Of a DNA stretch of 64,000 nt, positions 1 to 8,942 are shown piece after piece (the first letter of the stretch is position 1; every line of letters begins with the position of its first letter). Made by a program: the position numbers and the translations under genes. Source of the DNA: G963674505 sp964575975 (GTDB taxonomy: Bacteria; Desulfobacterota; Desulfobacteria; Desulfobacterales; SKZT01); contig CAZNTU010000001.1 of assembly GCA_964575975.1 (NCBI GenBank), forward strand, positions 62,001-126,000, read 5' to 3'. Under the pieces are notes generated by a model. The model was not told the DNA's origin. It did no database searches and saw nothing but the letters and a program-made list of their open reading frames with translations.

Positions 1-407
1 CAGCGGTCTGCGAAGTTCTCAAAGAGGCCAATGCCACTTTCGATTTCGAGGTGGCAAGCGTTCTGCGCAAAGACAGTCTCGACATGACGGACGAAGACCG
101 CCGATCAATACGCGACCACGTTCTCTCCTGTCCGGAACTTCGCATAGTGGTGACCCACGGCACGGATACCATGATCGAAACCGCTCGGGTCCTTTGCGGA
201 ATAAAGGGAAAAACCATCGTTCTCACAGGGGCGATGCAACCCGCCAAGTTCCGTTTCACGGATGCGGTATTCAATATCGGATGCGCCGTCATTGCGGTGC
301 AAACCTTGCCGGAAGGCGTTCATATCGTTATGAACGGAAAGATTTTCGATCCGAGAACCACGAAAAAAAACCGCGCGGCAAATCGTTTCGAAGAAAGCAC
401 GGTTTAG
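1..407 (+). CDS. asparaginase-like single-domain protein (5' truncated by window)
   Basis: The reading frame is open from base 3 to a TAG stop, so the start lies upstream of the window. About 134 residues are visible. They carry the THGTDTM block, which in type I asparaginases holds the second active-site Thr and the adjacent Asp, and an LTGAMQPAKF block typical of short single-domain asparaginase-related proteins (about 160 aa, without the C-terminal lobe of true L-asparaginases). The first active-site Thr would lie in the missing N-terminus. The frame ends at the expected place for the short family, so it is not C-terminally truncated. It overlaps the converging sigma-54 regulator by 4 bases. 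The substrate is unknown; amidase activity is only inferred from the family. Confidence 0.8.
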   Translation, partial: AVCEVLKEANATFDFEVASVLRKDSLDMTDEDRRSIRDHVLSCPELRIVVTHGTDTMIETARVLCGIKGKTIVLTGAMQPAKFRFTDAVFNIGCAVIAVQTLPEGVHIVMNGKIFDPRTTKKNRAANRFEESTV

Positions 408-1852
408 GACAGATCGTATTTTTTCAGCAACCGGGAGAGATATGTCCTTTGGAGCTTCAGCCGCCGCGCCGCCTCTATCCGGCTTCCATTGGCCGCTCGA
501 AGCGCATCGGAAACGAGTTGCTTTCTGAAAGAATCCATTGCATCCTTATAGGCGAGGCTGATAGACGGGAAACTGAAGATACGAGGCTCTCTTGGAGAAA
601 TTTGAAAATCGTCGGCGTCTAGGACTCCATCCGTGTCCAAAATAAGGGAGCGTTCTATCATATTGCGGAGTTCCCTTACGTTTCCGGGCCATTTATGCCT
701 CATGAACAAATTCATGGCCCTTTCCGTGATCGAAGGTTCCGATCTTTCCATGCGCGCGCAAAGCTTTTTTAAAAAGTACCCGGCGATTTCAGGAATGTCT
801 TCCGGTCTTTCCCTCAAAGGCGGAACATGAATTGGCACGATGTTCAGACGGTAATACAAGTCTTTTCTAAAAACTCCATTTTCGACGTCTTCGACGACAT
901 CTTTGTTGGTCGCCGATACAACCCGGACATCCACCGACCGCTCGCTTTTTCCTCCGATTCGGTAAAATTTACCCTCCTGCAGTACCCGCAGCATCTTTTT
1001 TTGCATGTTGGGGGGCATCTCCCCTATTTCGTCGAGAAACAAAGTTCCCCCGTCGGCCAGTTCGAATTTGCCGATACCGCGATAGGAAGCGCCGGTAAAC
1101 GAGCCTTTTTCGTGGCCGAAAAGCTCCGATTCCATGAGAGTATCGGGAATTGCGGCGCAGTTCATCGAGACAAATGGCCGCTCGAATCTTTTGCTTCGCT
1201 TGTGGACAAGGCACGCCATAAGTTCCTTGCCCACGCCGCTCTCGCCCGTAATGAGCACGCTTGCATCCGTGGGAGCCGCTTTTTCCGCTATGGCAATCGC
1301 ATCCAAGAGGGCCGGGTTTTTCCCGATAATAAGCTTGTCTTTAGGAAACGCGTCCAGTTTATACGCCCCGACTTGGGGACGGGAGTCTTTTACGAACGCT
1401 TTATCGACGGCAATGGCGGCCAGTTCGGAAATATATGCGAGAACAGCGAGGTCCTCGCTGCGAAACATCTTTCCGGGACCGTTGTGTATAAATTCGACGA
1501 CTCCGATCGTTAGGCCATTGGACTTCAAAGGGGCGCATGCGATGGATTGAGTCCGCACCCCCATGGATTCGCTGATTCGACGGTACCATCGTCCGTCTCC
1601 GGCGGTATCGTTGACCACAAGGGACTTGCCTTCCATAACCACGTGCCCCGCGATTCCCTGTCCCGGCTTTAAGGAATGTTTCTCCAACTCCTCCTTTTTA
1701 CATCCGGTCGCAGCAATAAAATAAAGCCTTTCGGATTCGGAATCGAGCAAAAGGAGCGATCCTGCGTCGGCCTCCATCAAACCGACTCCGGTCTCCATTA
1801 CCAGTTCCAGCAGCCTTGTCCCGATACCCGAATATTTTGGATTTCTATACAC
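404..1852 (-). CDS. GAF-domain sigma-54-dependent transcriptional activator
   Basis: This 482-aa protein has an N-terminal GAF domain (about 10-150), a central AAA+ sigma-54 interaction domain (about 173-400) and a C-terminal Fis-type helix-turn-helix (about 440-482). Walker A is GESGVGKE at 203-210 and Walker B is LFLDEIGE at 271-278. The sigma-54 contact loop reads GSFTGA (250-255) instead of the canonical GAFTGA. The GAF domain suggests control by a small ligand or redox signal; there is no receiver domain. The start is GTG with no clear ribosome site and overlaps the end of the rluD-like gene by 8 bases, suggesting translational coupling. Targets cannot be told from the window; I found no convincing -24/-12 promoter nearby. 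Confidence 0.9.
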   Translation of the reverse strand: MYRNPKYSGIGTRLLELVMETGVGLMEADAGSLLLLDSESERLYFIAATGCKKEELEKHSLKPGQGIAGHVVMEGKSLVVNDTAGDGRWYRRISESMGVRTQSIACAPLKSNGLTIGVVEFIHNGPGKMFRSEDLAVLAYISELAAIAVDKAFVKDSRPQVGAYKLDAFPKDKLIIGKNPALLDAIAIAEKAAPTDASVLITGESGVGKELMACLVHKRSKRFERPFVSMNCAAIPDTLMESELFGHEKGSFTGASYRGIGKFELADGGTLFLDEIGEMPPNMQKKMLRVLQEGKFYRIGGKSERSVDVRVVSATNKDVVEDVENGVFRKDLYYRLNIVPIHVPPLRERPEDIPEIAGYFLKKLCARMERSEPSITERAMNLFMRHKWPGNVRELRNMIERSLILDTDGVLDADDFQISPREPRIFSFPSISLAYKDAMDSFRKQLVSDALRAANGSRIEAARRLKLQRTYLSRLLKKYDLS

Positions 1853-2804
1853 GATGCAACAACCGCAATAATGCCAGGATCTCCTTCATGTCCTCTGGAA
1901 TATCGGCCTGGAAGGACATGCTTTTTCTCTCCTCGGGATGTTCGAAACCAATTTTCCATGCGTGAAGCATTTGTCTTGGAATCGGCATTTTCCGTTCGTC
2001 TTTTGTTTCGACCACGAGTCTCTTGCCTTTCCCGTATGTTTGGTCCCCAAGAACCGGATGATGAATAGCCGCGCAATGTACCCTTATTTGATGGGTGCGA
2101 CCGGTTTTCAGGTCCAGTCTGACAAGCGATGCGTCTTTGTATTCTTCTTCGACCTTCCACAAGGTTTCGGCGTTTCTTCCCGCATAACTATGGACGGACA
2201 TTTTCTTTCTGTCTTTCGGGTGCCTGCCGATGGGGAGGTCGATTTTTCCTTCTGCAGCCGGCATTCGTCCCCATACAAGGGCAAGGTACTCCTTTTTGAT
2301 TTTTCTTGTCTTGAATTGGGCCGACAGTTTTGCGTGGGCCGAAGAGCTTTTTGCGATCAGCAATATGCCGGAAGTGTCTTTATCGAGACGATGGACGATT
2401 CCGGGCCGCAGCTTGCCTCCGACTCCTTTCATATCGGGGCAATGAAACAACAATCCATGCACCAGGGTCGATCGGGCGTGACCCGGGGCCGGATGGACGA
2501 CAAGACCCGGCGGCTTGTCAATGACCATCAAATGGTCGTCCTCGTACAAGACACCGAAGTTCGTGCGTTCAGGCGTTATATCGGCGGGTTCGGGCGGCGG
2601 AACAAGCCCCGTCACGATTTCTCCCCGTCTCAACCTGTAACTCGGCTTTTTGAGAGAGTCCCGTACTTTAACGACGCCTTTTTTTATCAAAGTGGACGCA
2701 TAGGAACGCGAACAATCCTCGAGATAGGCGGCAACTACGACATCAAGGCGTTCATCCGCGTAGTTCTCCTCAATATGAATGGTAAAAGGACCTTCTTTTA
2801 CCAT
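1845..2804 (-). CDS. rluD: RluA/RluD-family 23S rRNA pseudouridine synthase
   Basis: This 319-aa protein begins with an S4-like RNA-binding domain (about 15-75, including DERLDVVVAAYL) followed by the RluA catalytic domain. The catalytic block HRLDKDTSGILL contains the nucleophilic Asp, and RTHQIRVH is the conserved downstream RluA motif. Length and domain order fit RluD, which modifies helix 69 of 23S rRNA, but RluA-family substrate specificity cannot be read from sequence alone. It sits 11 bases downstream of carD and overlaps the sigma-54 regulator. Confidence 0.9.
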   Translation of the reverse strand: MVKEGPFTIHIEENYADERLDVVVAAYLEDCSRSYASTLIKKGVVKVRDSLKKPSYRLRRGEIVTGLVPPPEPADITPERTNFGVLYEDDHLMVIDKPPGLVVHPAPGHARSTLVHGLLFHCPDMKGVGGKLRPGIVHRLDKDTSGILLIAKSSSAHAKLSAQFKTRKIKKEYLALVWGRMPAAEGKIDLPIGRHPKDRKKMSVHSYAGRNAETLWKVEEEYKDASLVRLDLKTGRTHQIRVHCAAIHHPVLGDQTYGKGKRLVVETKDERKMPIPRQMLHAWKIGFEHPEERKSMSFQADIPEDMKEILALLRLLHRV

Positions 2805-2815
2805 TGGTTGTTTTG

Positions 2816-3364
2816 CTACTGTTCCTGGGAGGGAAAAAGGGATTCGATTTCGTTTAAGATGGCGTCTTCGTCGGATTTCATGGCCATCGACAGCTCCTTG
2901 ACCAAAAGGAACTGCGCCGTGTCGTAAAGTTTTCTTTCTCCAAAAGACAAGTCTTTGTTCAATTTAAGCAGGTAAAGATCTCTGAATACCTCTGCGACTT
3001 CGAAAAGCGATCCGGTCTTGATCTTTTCCATGTAATCCCTGTATCGACGGTTCCAAGTCTGGCTGTCTAGCGGGGAGTCGCGGTCGTTTTTCATGATTTC
3101 ATAGATTTTAGGGATGTCGCTCTCGCTGATGACGTCCCGAAGGCCCACCGAATCCACGTTTCTTGTGGGAATCATGATGACCATGTTGTTTTCGAGAACT
3201 TTCATGATGTAGAAATCGTGTTTTTCGCCACTGATCACTTTGCTTTCAATAGCTTCGATCCTCCCGACTCCGTGGGCGGGGTAAACTGCGAGATCACCCA
3301 CCTGAAATTCCCTTGTTTTCTTTTCGGAAATTTCGGATTTTTTCGCGGCCTCTTTTTCTGTCAT
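2816..3364 (-). CDS. carD: CarD-family transcriptional regulator
   Basis: The CarD/CdnL RNA polymerase-interaction domain starts with FQVGDLAVYPAHGVGRI, followed by the alpha-helical DNA-binding part that ends near FGERKLYDTAQFLL. Members bind the RNA polymerase beta subunit and stabilise open complexes. I chose the ATG at 3364 (182 aa), which has GGTGAGG just upstream and gives a family-like N-terminus. An ATG at 3406 (196 aa) is possible but adds an unusual Cys-containing segment. Longer in-frame starts would run into the terminator at 3446-3482 and are unlikely. rluD follows after 11 bases. Confidence 0.9.
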   Translation of the reverse strand: MTEKEAAKKSEISEKKTREFQVGDLAVYPAHGVGRIEAIESKVISGEKHDFYIMKVLENNMVIMIPTRNVDSVGLRDVISESDIPKIYEIMKNDRDSPLDSQTWNRRYRDYMEKIKTGSLFEVAEVFRDLYLLKLNKDLSFGERKLYDTAQFLLVKELSMAMKSDEDAILNEIESLFPSQEQ

Positions 3365-3445
3365 ATCCTCACCACAAGTATCGTTACAGAGTTTGGTTTC
3401 GCTCATTGTGCATTTATACCAATTTTGCTCTGAACAATCAATAAA

Positions 3446-3482
3446 AAAAGGATTGGCGCGCTTTGAGCGTGCCAATCCTTTT
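3446..3482 (-). terminator. rho-independent terminator after hppA
   Basis: A 17-bp stem (left arm 3446-3462, right arm 3466-3482, one G-T pair) with a TTG loop. On the minus strand it runs into a T-rich stretch. It lies 49 bases past the hppA stop and separates hppA from carD. Confidence 0.9.
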
Positions 3483-3530
3483 AAATTCCAGCTTGTTATG
3501 AGATGATTTCCTTTCTTGTGCAAGTCAAGC

Positions 3531-5543
3531 TTACATCAGGAAAGGCACCATAAGCAGAGCGACGACGTTGAGGATTTTGATCATGGGGTTGACAGCGGGG
3601 CCAGCGGTATCTTTGTAGGGGTCGCCTACTGTATCGCCGGTAACGGCCGCTTTGTGGGCATCGCTACCCTTTCCGCCCAGGTTTCCGTCCTCGATGTATT
3701 TCTTCGCGTTGTCCCAAGCCGCGCCGCCGGTAGTCATGGAGATGGCGACGAACAAACCGGTGACGATGGAACCAATCAAAAGACCGCCGAGTGCGACTTT
3801 CCCAAGCAGCATACCGACGATGATCGGAGCCAGAACGGGAAGCATGGCCGGAACCATCATTTCCTTCAATGCGAACTTGGTGACGATGTCAACGCATGTT
3901 CCGTAGTCGGGTTTCGCGGTTCCTTCCATAATTCCGGGAATCTCGCGGAATTGACGACGAACTTCCTCGACAACCGCGCCACCGGCGTTGCCAACGGCCT
4001 TCATGGCGGTGGAGGCGAACAGATAGGGCAAAAGACCGCCGAGGAACAGACCGACGATGACGTTAACGTCGCTCAGTTTGAACTCGATAGCGGCACCTTC
4101 TCCACCCTGAATCTCGAACTCGAACACGTAGCAGGCGAACAGAACCAGAGCTGCCAAACCGGCGGAGCCGATGGCGTAACCCTTGGTAACGGCCTTGGTG
4201 GTGTTTCCGACCGCATCCAGAGGATCGGTTACTGCGCGGACGCTCTCGTCCATCTCGGCCATTTCGGCGATTCCACCGGCGTTGTCGGTGATGGGGCCGT
4301 AAGCGTCAATGGCGATGACCATACCGGTCATGGAAAGCATGGACATGGCGGCCATGGCGATTCCGTAGAGTCCGGCGAAATGATAGGACACCAGAATACC
4401 GGCGCAGATTGCGATAACCGGCGCCGCAGTGGCTTGCATGCTGACCGCCAATCCGGCGATGATATTGGTGGCATGGCCGGTGACGGAAGCCTCGGCGACG
4501 CTTTTAACAGGAGCGTATTTTCCAGTGTAGAACTCGGTGATGATGACGATCAAAACAGTGAGGACCAAGCCGACAAGCGCGGAGTAATAAATCGCCATCG
4601 GCGTAATGTCGGGAATCCCGACCATCAGTTTCATGGTTGCATAGTAGAAAGCGATGGCTGCGATAATCGCGGAACCGAACATTCCTTTGTACAGTGCGCC
4701 CATAATGTATCCGCCGCTTCCGAGTCTGACGAAGAATACGGCGATAATAGAAGCAAGAATGGAGATGGCGCCGAGAACAAGCGGGAACTGGGTTGCGATG
4801 GCTTGCTCGGGAAACAACAGGTGCCCAAGAAGCATACCGGCAACGGCGGTAACCGCATAGGTCTCGAAAAGATCTGCGGCCATGCCGGCGCAGTCGCCTA
4901 CGTTGTCGCCCACGTTATCGGCGATAACGGCGGGGTTTCTGGGATCGTCTTCGGGAATGCCTGCTTCGACTTTACCCACCAAGTCGGCGCCGACATCCGC
5001 GCCTTTGGTGAAGATGCCACCGCCGAGACGGGCGAAGATGGAAATCAAGCTGCCGCCGAAGCCAAGAGCGACCAATGCGACAACGTCATGGGTGAAGGTG
5101 TAGAAACCGGCGACCGAGGTAAGGGCCAGACCGGCAACCATCATACCAGTTACGGAACCGCCCTTGAAAGCCATGGACAAACCGGCGGACAATCCTTTTT
5201 TGGCGGCTTCGGCGGTTCTAACGTTGGCTATAACTGAGACTCTCATTCCGATGTAGCCGGCCGCGTAGGAAGCCGCCGCGCCAAGCAGAAAGCCGATCGC
5301 GGTTTTCATGCCCATAAAGGAGAAAATGATGATAAAAATGATTCCACCCGCGATGGCCATGCTTTTGAGCTGGCGGTTCAAGTATGCGATAGCGCCTTCC
5401 GCGATCGCTCCTGCAATCTCCTGCATTCTCTCGTTTCCAGCTGGGGCTCCTTTGATCATGCCCGCGACGAGGATCGCATAAATAACGCCCACCAGACCGA
5501 CCAGGGCGCATACCAGAGGTATGTTGCTCATTACGAATTCCAT
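3531..5543 (-). CDS. hppA: membrane-bound H+-translocating pyrophosphatase, K+-independent type
   Basis: A 670-aa, multi-spanning membrane protein that couples PPi hydrolysis to ion pumping. The pyrophosphate/Mg site is visible as GADVGADLVGKVE (181-193) and DNVGDNVGDCAGMAAD (209-224), with DAYGPITDNAGGIAEM further on. The potassium-dependence site reads GNTTKAVTKG with Lys at residue 450, where K+-dependent enzymes (including all known Na+ pumps) have Ala; this points to a K+-independent proton pump. A GAGGG ribosome site precedes the ATG at 5543, and a terminator follows. The gene lies 25 bases behind pth and may share its transcript. Confidence 0.96.
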   Translation of the reverse strand: MEFVMSNIPLVCALVGLVGVIYAILVAGMIKGAPAGNERMQEIAGAIAEGAIAYLNRQLKSMAIAGGIIFIIIFSFMGMKTAIGFLLGAAASYAAGYIGMRVSVIANVRTAEAAKKGLSAGLSMAFKGGSVTGMMVAGLALTSVAGFYTFTHDVVALVALGFGGSLISIFARLGGGIFTKGADVGADLVGKVEAGIPEDDPRNPAVIADNVGDNVGDCAGMAADLFETYAVTAVAGMLLGHLLFPEQAIATQFPLVLGAISILASIIAVFFVRLGSGGYIMGALYKGMFGSAIIAAIAFYYATMKLMVGIPDITPMAIYYSALVGLVLTVLIVIITEFYTGKYAPVKSVAEASVTGHATNIIAGLAVSMQATAAPVIAICAGILVSYHFAGLYGIAMAAMSMLSMTGMVIAIDAYGPITDNAGGIAEMAEMDESVRAVTDPLDAVGNTTKAVTKGYAIGSAGLAALVLFACYVFEFEIQGGEGAAIEFKLSDVNVIVGLFLGGLLPYLFASTAMKAVGNAGGAVVEEVRRQFREIPGIMEGTAKPDYGTCVDIVTKFALKEMMVPAMLPVLAPIIVGMLLGKVALGGLLIGSIVTGLFVAISMTTGGAAWDNAKKYIEDGNLGGKGSDAHKAAVTGDTVGDPYKDTAGPAVNPMIKILNVVALLMVPFLM

Positions 5544-5568
5544 TCTTTTCCCTCCATCTAAAAGTAAT

Positions 5569-6159
5569 TTAAGAAACAGTTTTAAATCGGTTAAAACGAT
5601 TCATCCCTTCCTTTGTACCCTTACAAAGGATTGTTACCACAGCTTCTTTCGCGACGGCGATAATTTTGTTCATCCTCTCTTTTTCATCCGGATCGAAACG
5701 GCCTAGCACGTGACCGACAACATCGGAACCGGCCTCGGAACGTCCGACTCCTATGCGAAGTCTTGCAAAATTACCTCCGCCCAAGGCATCTATTAACGAT
5801 CGAACTCCCTTGTGTCCCCCATCCCCTCCTTTCTCTGCGATTTTTATTCTTCCGAATGCGAGGTCGATGTCGTCGTGAACGACCAACATGTCCTCACATG
5901 ATATTCTGAAAAAGTTCGACAACTTCTGAACCGGCGGGCCGCTTCGGTTCATGTATGCCTGGGGTTTTGCAAGGACGACGTCCCGTCCCTCGATTTTTCC
6001 TTTCCCGAAAACGGCGTCGAACTTGTTTTTATCCAGGGAAACGGAATGGGAATCCGCCAATTCGTCAACCACCATGAATCCGACGTTATGGCGGGTCATT
6101 GCGTATTCAGGTCCCGGATTCCCCAATCCGACGATCAGTTTTAAGATATTGTCCGTCAT
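5569..6159 (-). CDS. pth: peptidyl-tRNA hydrolase
   Basis: This 196-aa protein releases tRNA from peptidyl-tRNAs dropped by ribosomes. Family motifs are IVGLGNPGPEYAMTRHNVGF near the N-terminus with the catalytic His, QAYMNRSGPPV, and DDIDLAFGRIKIAEKGGDGGHKG. I placed the start at the ATG at 6159 because the fold begins immediately after it; the longer frame only reads back through the bL25 gene. It lies 31 bases downstream of bL25, the usual neighbour. Confidence 0.96.
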   Translation of the reverse strand: MTDNILKLIVGLGNPGPEYAMTRHNVGFMVVDELADSHSVSLDKNKFDAVFGKGKIEGRDVVLAKPQAYMNRSGPPVQKLSNFFRISCEDMLVVHDDIDLAFGRIKIAEKGGDGGHKGVRSLIDALGGGNFARLRIGVGRSEAGSDVVGHVLGRFDPDEKERMNKIIAVAKEAVVTILCKGTKEGMNRFNRFKTVS

Positions 6160-6190
6160 CTTTCCGGCGCGGGGCGTCCGCAGTTCTAAA

Positions 6191-6820
6191 CTATTCCTCG
6201 CCCTTTTCCGCTCCGGCGCCCTCTTCTCCATCTCCGCCTTCGGTCGGCGCAGACTCCGCCATCGGGCTGGATACGGTAACCACGGTGTAATTGGTGTCGG
6301 CTTGAATCTCGACCCCTTCCGGGATCGAAATATCCTCGACATGTACCGAATCGCCGATTTTCAAAGAGGAGACGTCGATTAGGATCGATTCGGGAATGTC
6401 AAGGGGAAGACAGAGCACGTCGATTTCTCTTCTGACGATCTGCAGGGCTCCTCCATCCTCGACCCCAGGCGCCTGGCCCCTGATTTCGACCGGTACCTGC
6501 ACTTGGATCTTCCGGTCCATGGATATTTCGTAAAAATCGACATGTATAAAGCTTCTGGAAACCGGATGCATCTGGATTTCCTTGATCATCGCGGTTTTTT
6601 GGGCCGTTTCGCCGTTTTTTATGGTGAGATTCATGGGAGCCTTGGCAGTTCCGCTATCCTTCAACAGCTTTTCCATCTCCCTTGCGTTCACAGAGAGGAT
6701 GAGGGGGTCGGTGTTGGGTCCGTAAAGGACGGCGGGCACGAGTCCTTCTCTTCTCAGAGCCCTCGATGTCCCCTTTCCCGTTGATTTCCGTACATTTGCG
6801 GTTAGTTCTAACAGTTCCAA
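6191..6820 (-). CDS. rplY: 50S ribosomal protein bL25, long CTC form
   Basis: A 209-aa bL25/Ctc protein. The N-terminal 5S rRNA-binding domain (about 1-92) begins LELTANVRKSTGKGTSRALRREGLVPAVLYG. The C-terminal TL5-like domain (about 98-185) contains FYEISMDRKIQVQVPVEIRG, and a Glu/Gly-rich acidic tail ends the protein. This two-domain form is usual outside the gammaproteobacteria. It lies between prs and pth, the common arrangement. Confidence 0.95.
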   Translation of the reverse strand: MELLELTANVRKSTGKGTSRALRREGLVPAVLYGPNTDPLILSVNAREMEKLLKDSGTAKAPMNLTIKNGETAQKTAMIKEIQMHPVSRSFIHVDFYEISMDRKIQVQVPVEIRGQAPGVEDGGALQIVRREIDVLCLPLDIPESILIDVSSLKIGDSVHVEDISIPEGVEIQADTNYTVVTVSSPMAESAPTEGGDGEEGAGAEKGEE

Positions 6821-6848
6821 AAAAGTCCTCCTTCAGAAACAAAAAAAA

Positions 6849-7790
6849 TTATACGAACAGAGATGTGACCGAGTCGCCCGTATGGCTCCGAATTATCGCC
6901 TCCCCGAACAGTTCGGCCACCGATATGACCTCGATCTTGCCGCAGTCGAAGGCATTCGGTTTAAGGGGAATGGTGTCGCAAACAAGCACGCTTCGCAGTT
7001 TCGAATCGCATATCCGATCAACGGCGGGTCCGGAAAGCACGGGATGAACGCAACACGCGTAAACTTCCTTGGCGCCATGCTCGAGAATGGCGGCCGCAGC
7101 CTCGGTCAACGTTCCGGCCGTATCCACCATATCGTCCAAAAGGATTGCCACCTTGTCTTTCACATCCCCGATTACCGCCATGGCCTTGGCCACGTTCGGA
7201 GCGTCTCGGCGCTTGTCTACCACGGCCAAGTTGGCGTCCAGGCGTTTGGCGAAGGCACGCGCGCGCTCCGCCCCGCCCGCGTCCGGTGATACGATGACAA
7301 GGTTGCTGCTTTTGAAGTTTTCCCGGATGTACTCGATGATTTTGGGCGCGGCAAAAAGGTTGTCAACCGGAATATCGAAATAACCCTGAATCTGGCCCGC
7401 GTGAAGGTCCATGGTGATAATTCTTTTCGCGCCCGAAGTCTGCAGCAAATCGGCCACGAGCTTGGCGCTAATCGGAACCCTGGGAGCTACCTTCTTGTCC
7501 TGTCTCGCGTATCCATAATAGGGCATGACCGCCGTGATTCTCGTGGCCGACGCCCGCTTAAGCGCGTCTATCATCAGAAGAAGCTCCACCAGATTGTCGT
7601 TCACAGGATGGCAAGTGGATTGGATTACAAAAACATCCCTCAACCTCACATTGTCGTTTATCTCTATTCGAACCTCGCCGTCACTGAACTTTTTCACCAT
7701 GGAGTTGCCAAGAGGCATTCCGAGATAGTCGCAAACCGTCTTCGCGAACTCAGGATTCGAATTTCCGGAAAAAATAATCAGTTCACTCAT
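6849..7790 (-). CDS. prs: ribose-phosphate pyrophosphokinase
   Basis: This 313-aa enzyme makes PRPP from ribose 5-phosphate and ATP. Motifs are FSDGEVRIEINDNVRLRDVF, the flexible catalytic region PYYGYARQDKK, the metal/ATP part MDLHAGQIQGYFDIPVDNL, and the PRPP-binding loop LLDDMVDTAGTL. Length matches class I bacterial PRPP synthases. It begins 45 bases after tRNA-Gln and precedes bL25 and pth. Confidence 0.97.
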   Translation of the reverse strand: MSELIIFSGNSNPEFAKTVCDYLGMPLGNSMVKKFSDGEVRIEINDNVRLRDVFVIQSTCHPVNDNLVELLLMIDALKRASATRITAVMPYYGYARQDKKVAPRVPISAKLVADLLQTSGAKRIITMDLHAGQIQGYFDIPVDNLFAAPKIIEYIRENFKSSNLVIVSPDAGGAERARAFAKRLDANLAVVDKRRDAPNVAKAMAVIGDVKDKVAILLDDMVDTAGTLTEAAAAILEHGAKEVYACCVHPVLSGPAVDRICDSKLRSVLVCDTIPLKPNAFDCGKIEVISVAELFGEAIIRSHTGDSVTSLFV

Positions 7791-7835
7791 CTATACACCG
7801 GCGCTCAAATTGCACCCATCTATTCGCACTTTTCA

Positions 7836-7910
7836 TGGCTGGGGCGGGAGGATTCGAACCTCCGAATGCAGGAACCAAAATCCTGTGTCTTACCGCTTGA
7901 CGACGCCCCA
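7836..7910 (-). tRNA. tRNA-Gln (TTG)
   Basis: A 75-base cloverleaf with encoded CCA. The acceptor stem TGGGGCG pairs with CGCCCCA, the T arm reads GGAGGTTCGAATCCTCC, and the anticodon loop contains TTG. It sits in the gap between ispE and prs. Confidence 0.95.
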
Positions 7911-8005
7911 ACATACCGAAACAGTTTCGCGTTAATTGTTAAACGGAACGGCGCTACAATTGTTTTCAATCATCGGTCAAACGACGGAATCCCAACTCGC
8001 CAATC

Positions 8006-8848
8006 CTACAACAACATGTCCGCCGCGTATACATCCCAAGACTTGTGCTCGGCCAGCCTTCCGGCAGCCAATTTCGCTTCGTCCTCTCTTTCGAAGAGCC
8101 CGAACACCGTCGAGCCGCTTCCGGACATGAGAACGCCGTTCGCTCCATTTTCACGCAGGGTCCTTTTAATTTGCGATATTTCCGGATGCCATTGTTCCGC
8201 AACCGTTTCCAAATCGTTGCATAAATGGTTCCTTATGTCGAAACCCTGGTTTTTAAAAATTGCATTCTTAAGTTTTTTTTCGCAATTTGTCAATCCTAAT
8301 TTAAGATTTTTATAAACATGGGCCGTAGACACCTTTATATTCGGGTAGACCAGCACGACCTTGTACTCGGGCAATCCCGGATACAGACGCAATTTTTCTC
8401 CGATTCCGGTCGCGACCGCAGGCTTGCACAGAATAAAAAAGGGAACATCCGCCCCTACCCCAAGCCCGAGTTCCTGCAATTTTTCAAGCGAAAACGGCTT
8501 TCCCGAAAGCGAATTCAAACCCTTCAGCACAGATGCCGCATTGCTGGAGCCGCCCCCCAGCCCTGCCCCAACAGGTATTTTCTTCTCGATTCGAAAGCGC
8601 ATTCCCGGAGACCTTACTCCTAAGCCGTCGAAAAACATTTTCGCCGCGCGACATACGAGGTTCGTTTCGTCCTCTGGAACATCGGGGCGGTTGCACTCCA
8701 CCGCCATCGCCTCGCCCTCGAACGTCAACTCAATAGAATCGTAAAGTCCGATGGGGCACATCAGAGAAAAAATCTCATGGTATCCATCCGGGCGTTTCCC
8801 CGTGACCTGCAAAAAAAGGTTTATTTTGGCGGGCGAGGCCAGAATCAT
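8006..8848 (-). CDS. ispE: 4-diphosphocytidyl-2-C-methyl-D-erythritol kinase
   Basis: A GHMP kinase of the non-mevalonate isoprenoid pathway that phosphorylates CDP-ME. The N-terminal SPAKINLFLQVTGKRPDGYHEI block, the ATP loop PVGAGLGGGSSNAA and the C-terminal LMSGSGSTVFGLF block are all present. I used the ATG at 8848 (280 aa), which puts the conserved SPAKINL a few residues in. A TTG at 8863 would add five residues; neither has a good ribosome site. It heads the ispE-tRNA-Gln-prs-bL25-pth run. Confidence 0.94.
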   Translation of the reverse strand: MILASPAKINLFLQVTGKRPDGYHEIFSLMCPIGLYDSIELTFEGEAMAVECNRPDVPEDETNLVCRAAKMFFDGLGVRSPGMRFRIEKKIPVGAGLGGGSSNAASVLKGLNSLSGKPFSLEKLQELGLGVGADVPFFILCKPAVATGIGEKLRLYPGLPEYKVVLVYPNIKVSTAHVYKNLKLGLTNCEKKLKNAIFKNQGFDIRNHLCNDLETVAEQWHPEISQIKRTLRENGANGVLMSGSGSTVFGLFEREDEAKLAAGRLAEHKSWDVYAADMLL

Positions 8849-8942
8849 ATTCGAAAGCTTCAATTATGCCGGGCAAGGGCGATTTCTCCGTCGCCCGCTT
8901 ATTCGCTCCGGCCTCTGTCGGTTCCGGGTCGATGGGAAAAAA

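Noticed and set aside
3516..5237. Long open frame of 573 codons on the plus strand opposite hppA
   Set aside because: It is an antisense shadow of a GC-rich gene; the translation is His/Gly/Asp-rich and has no family features, while the minus strand is a clear pyrophosphatase.
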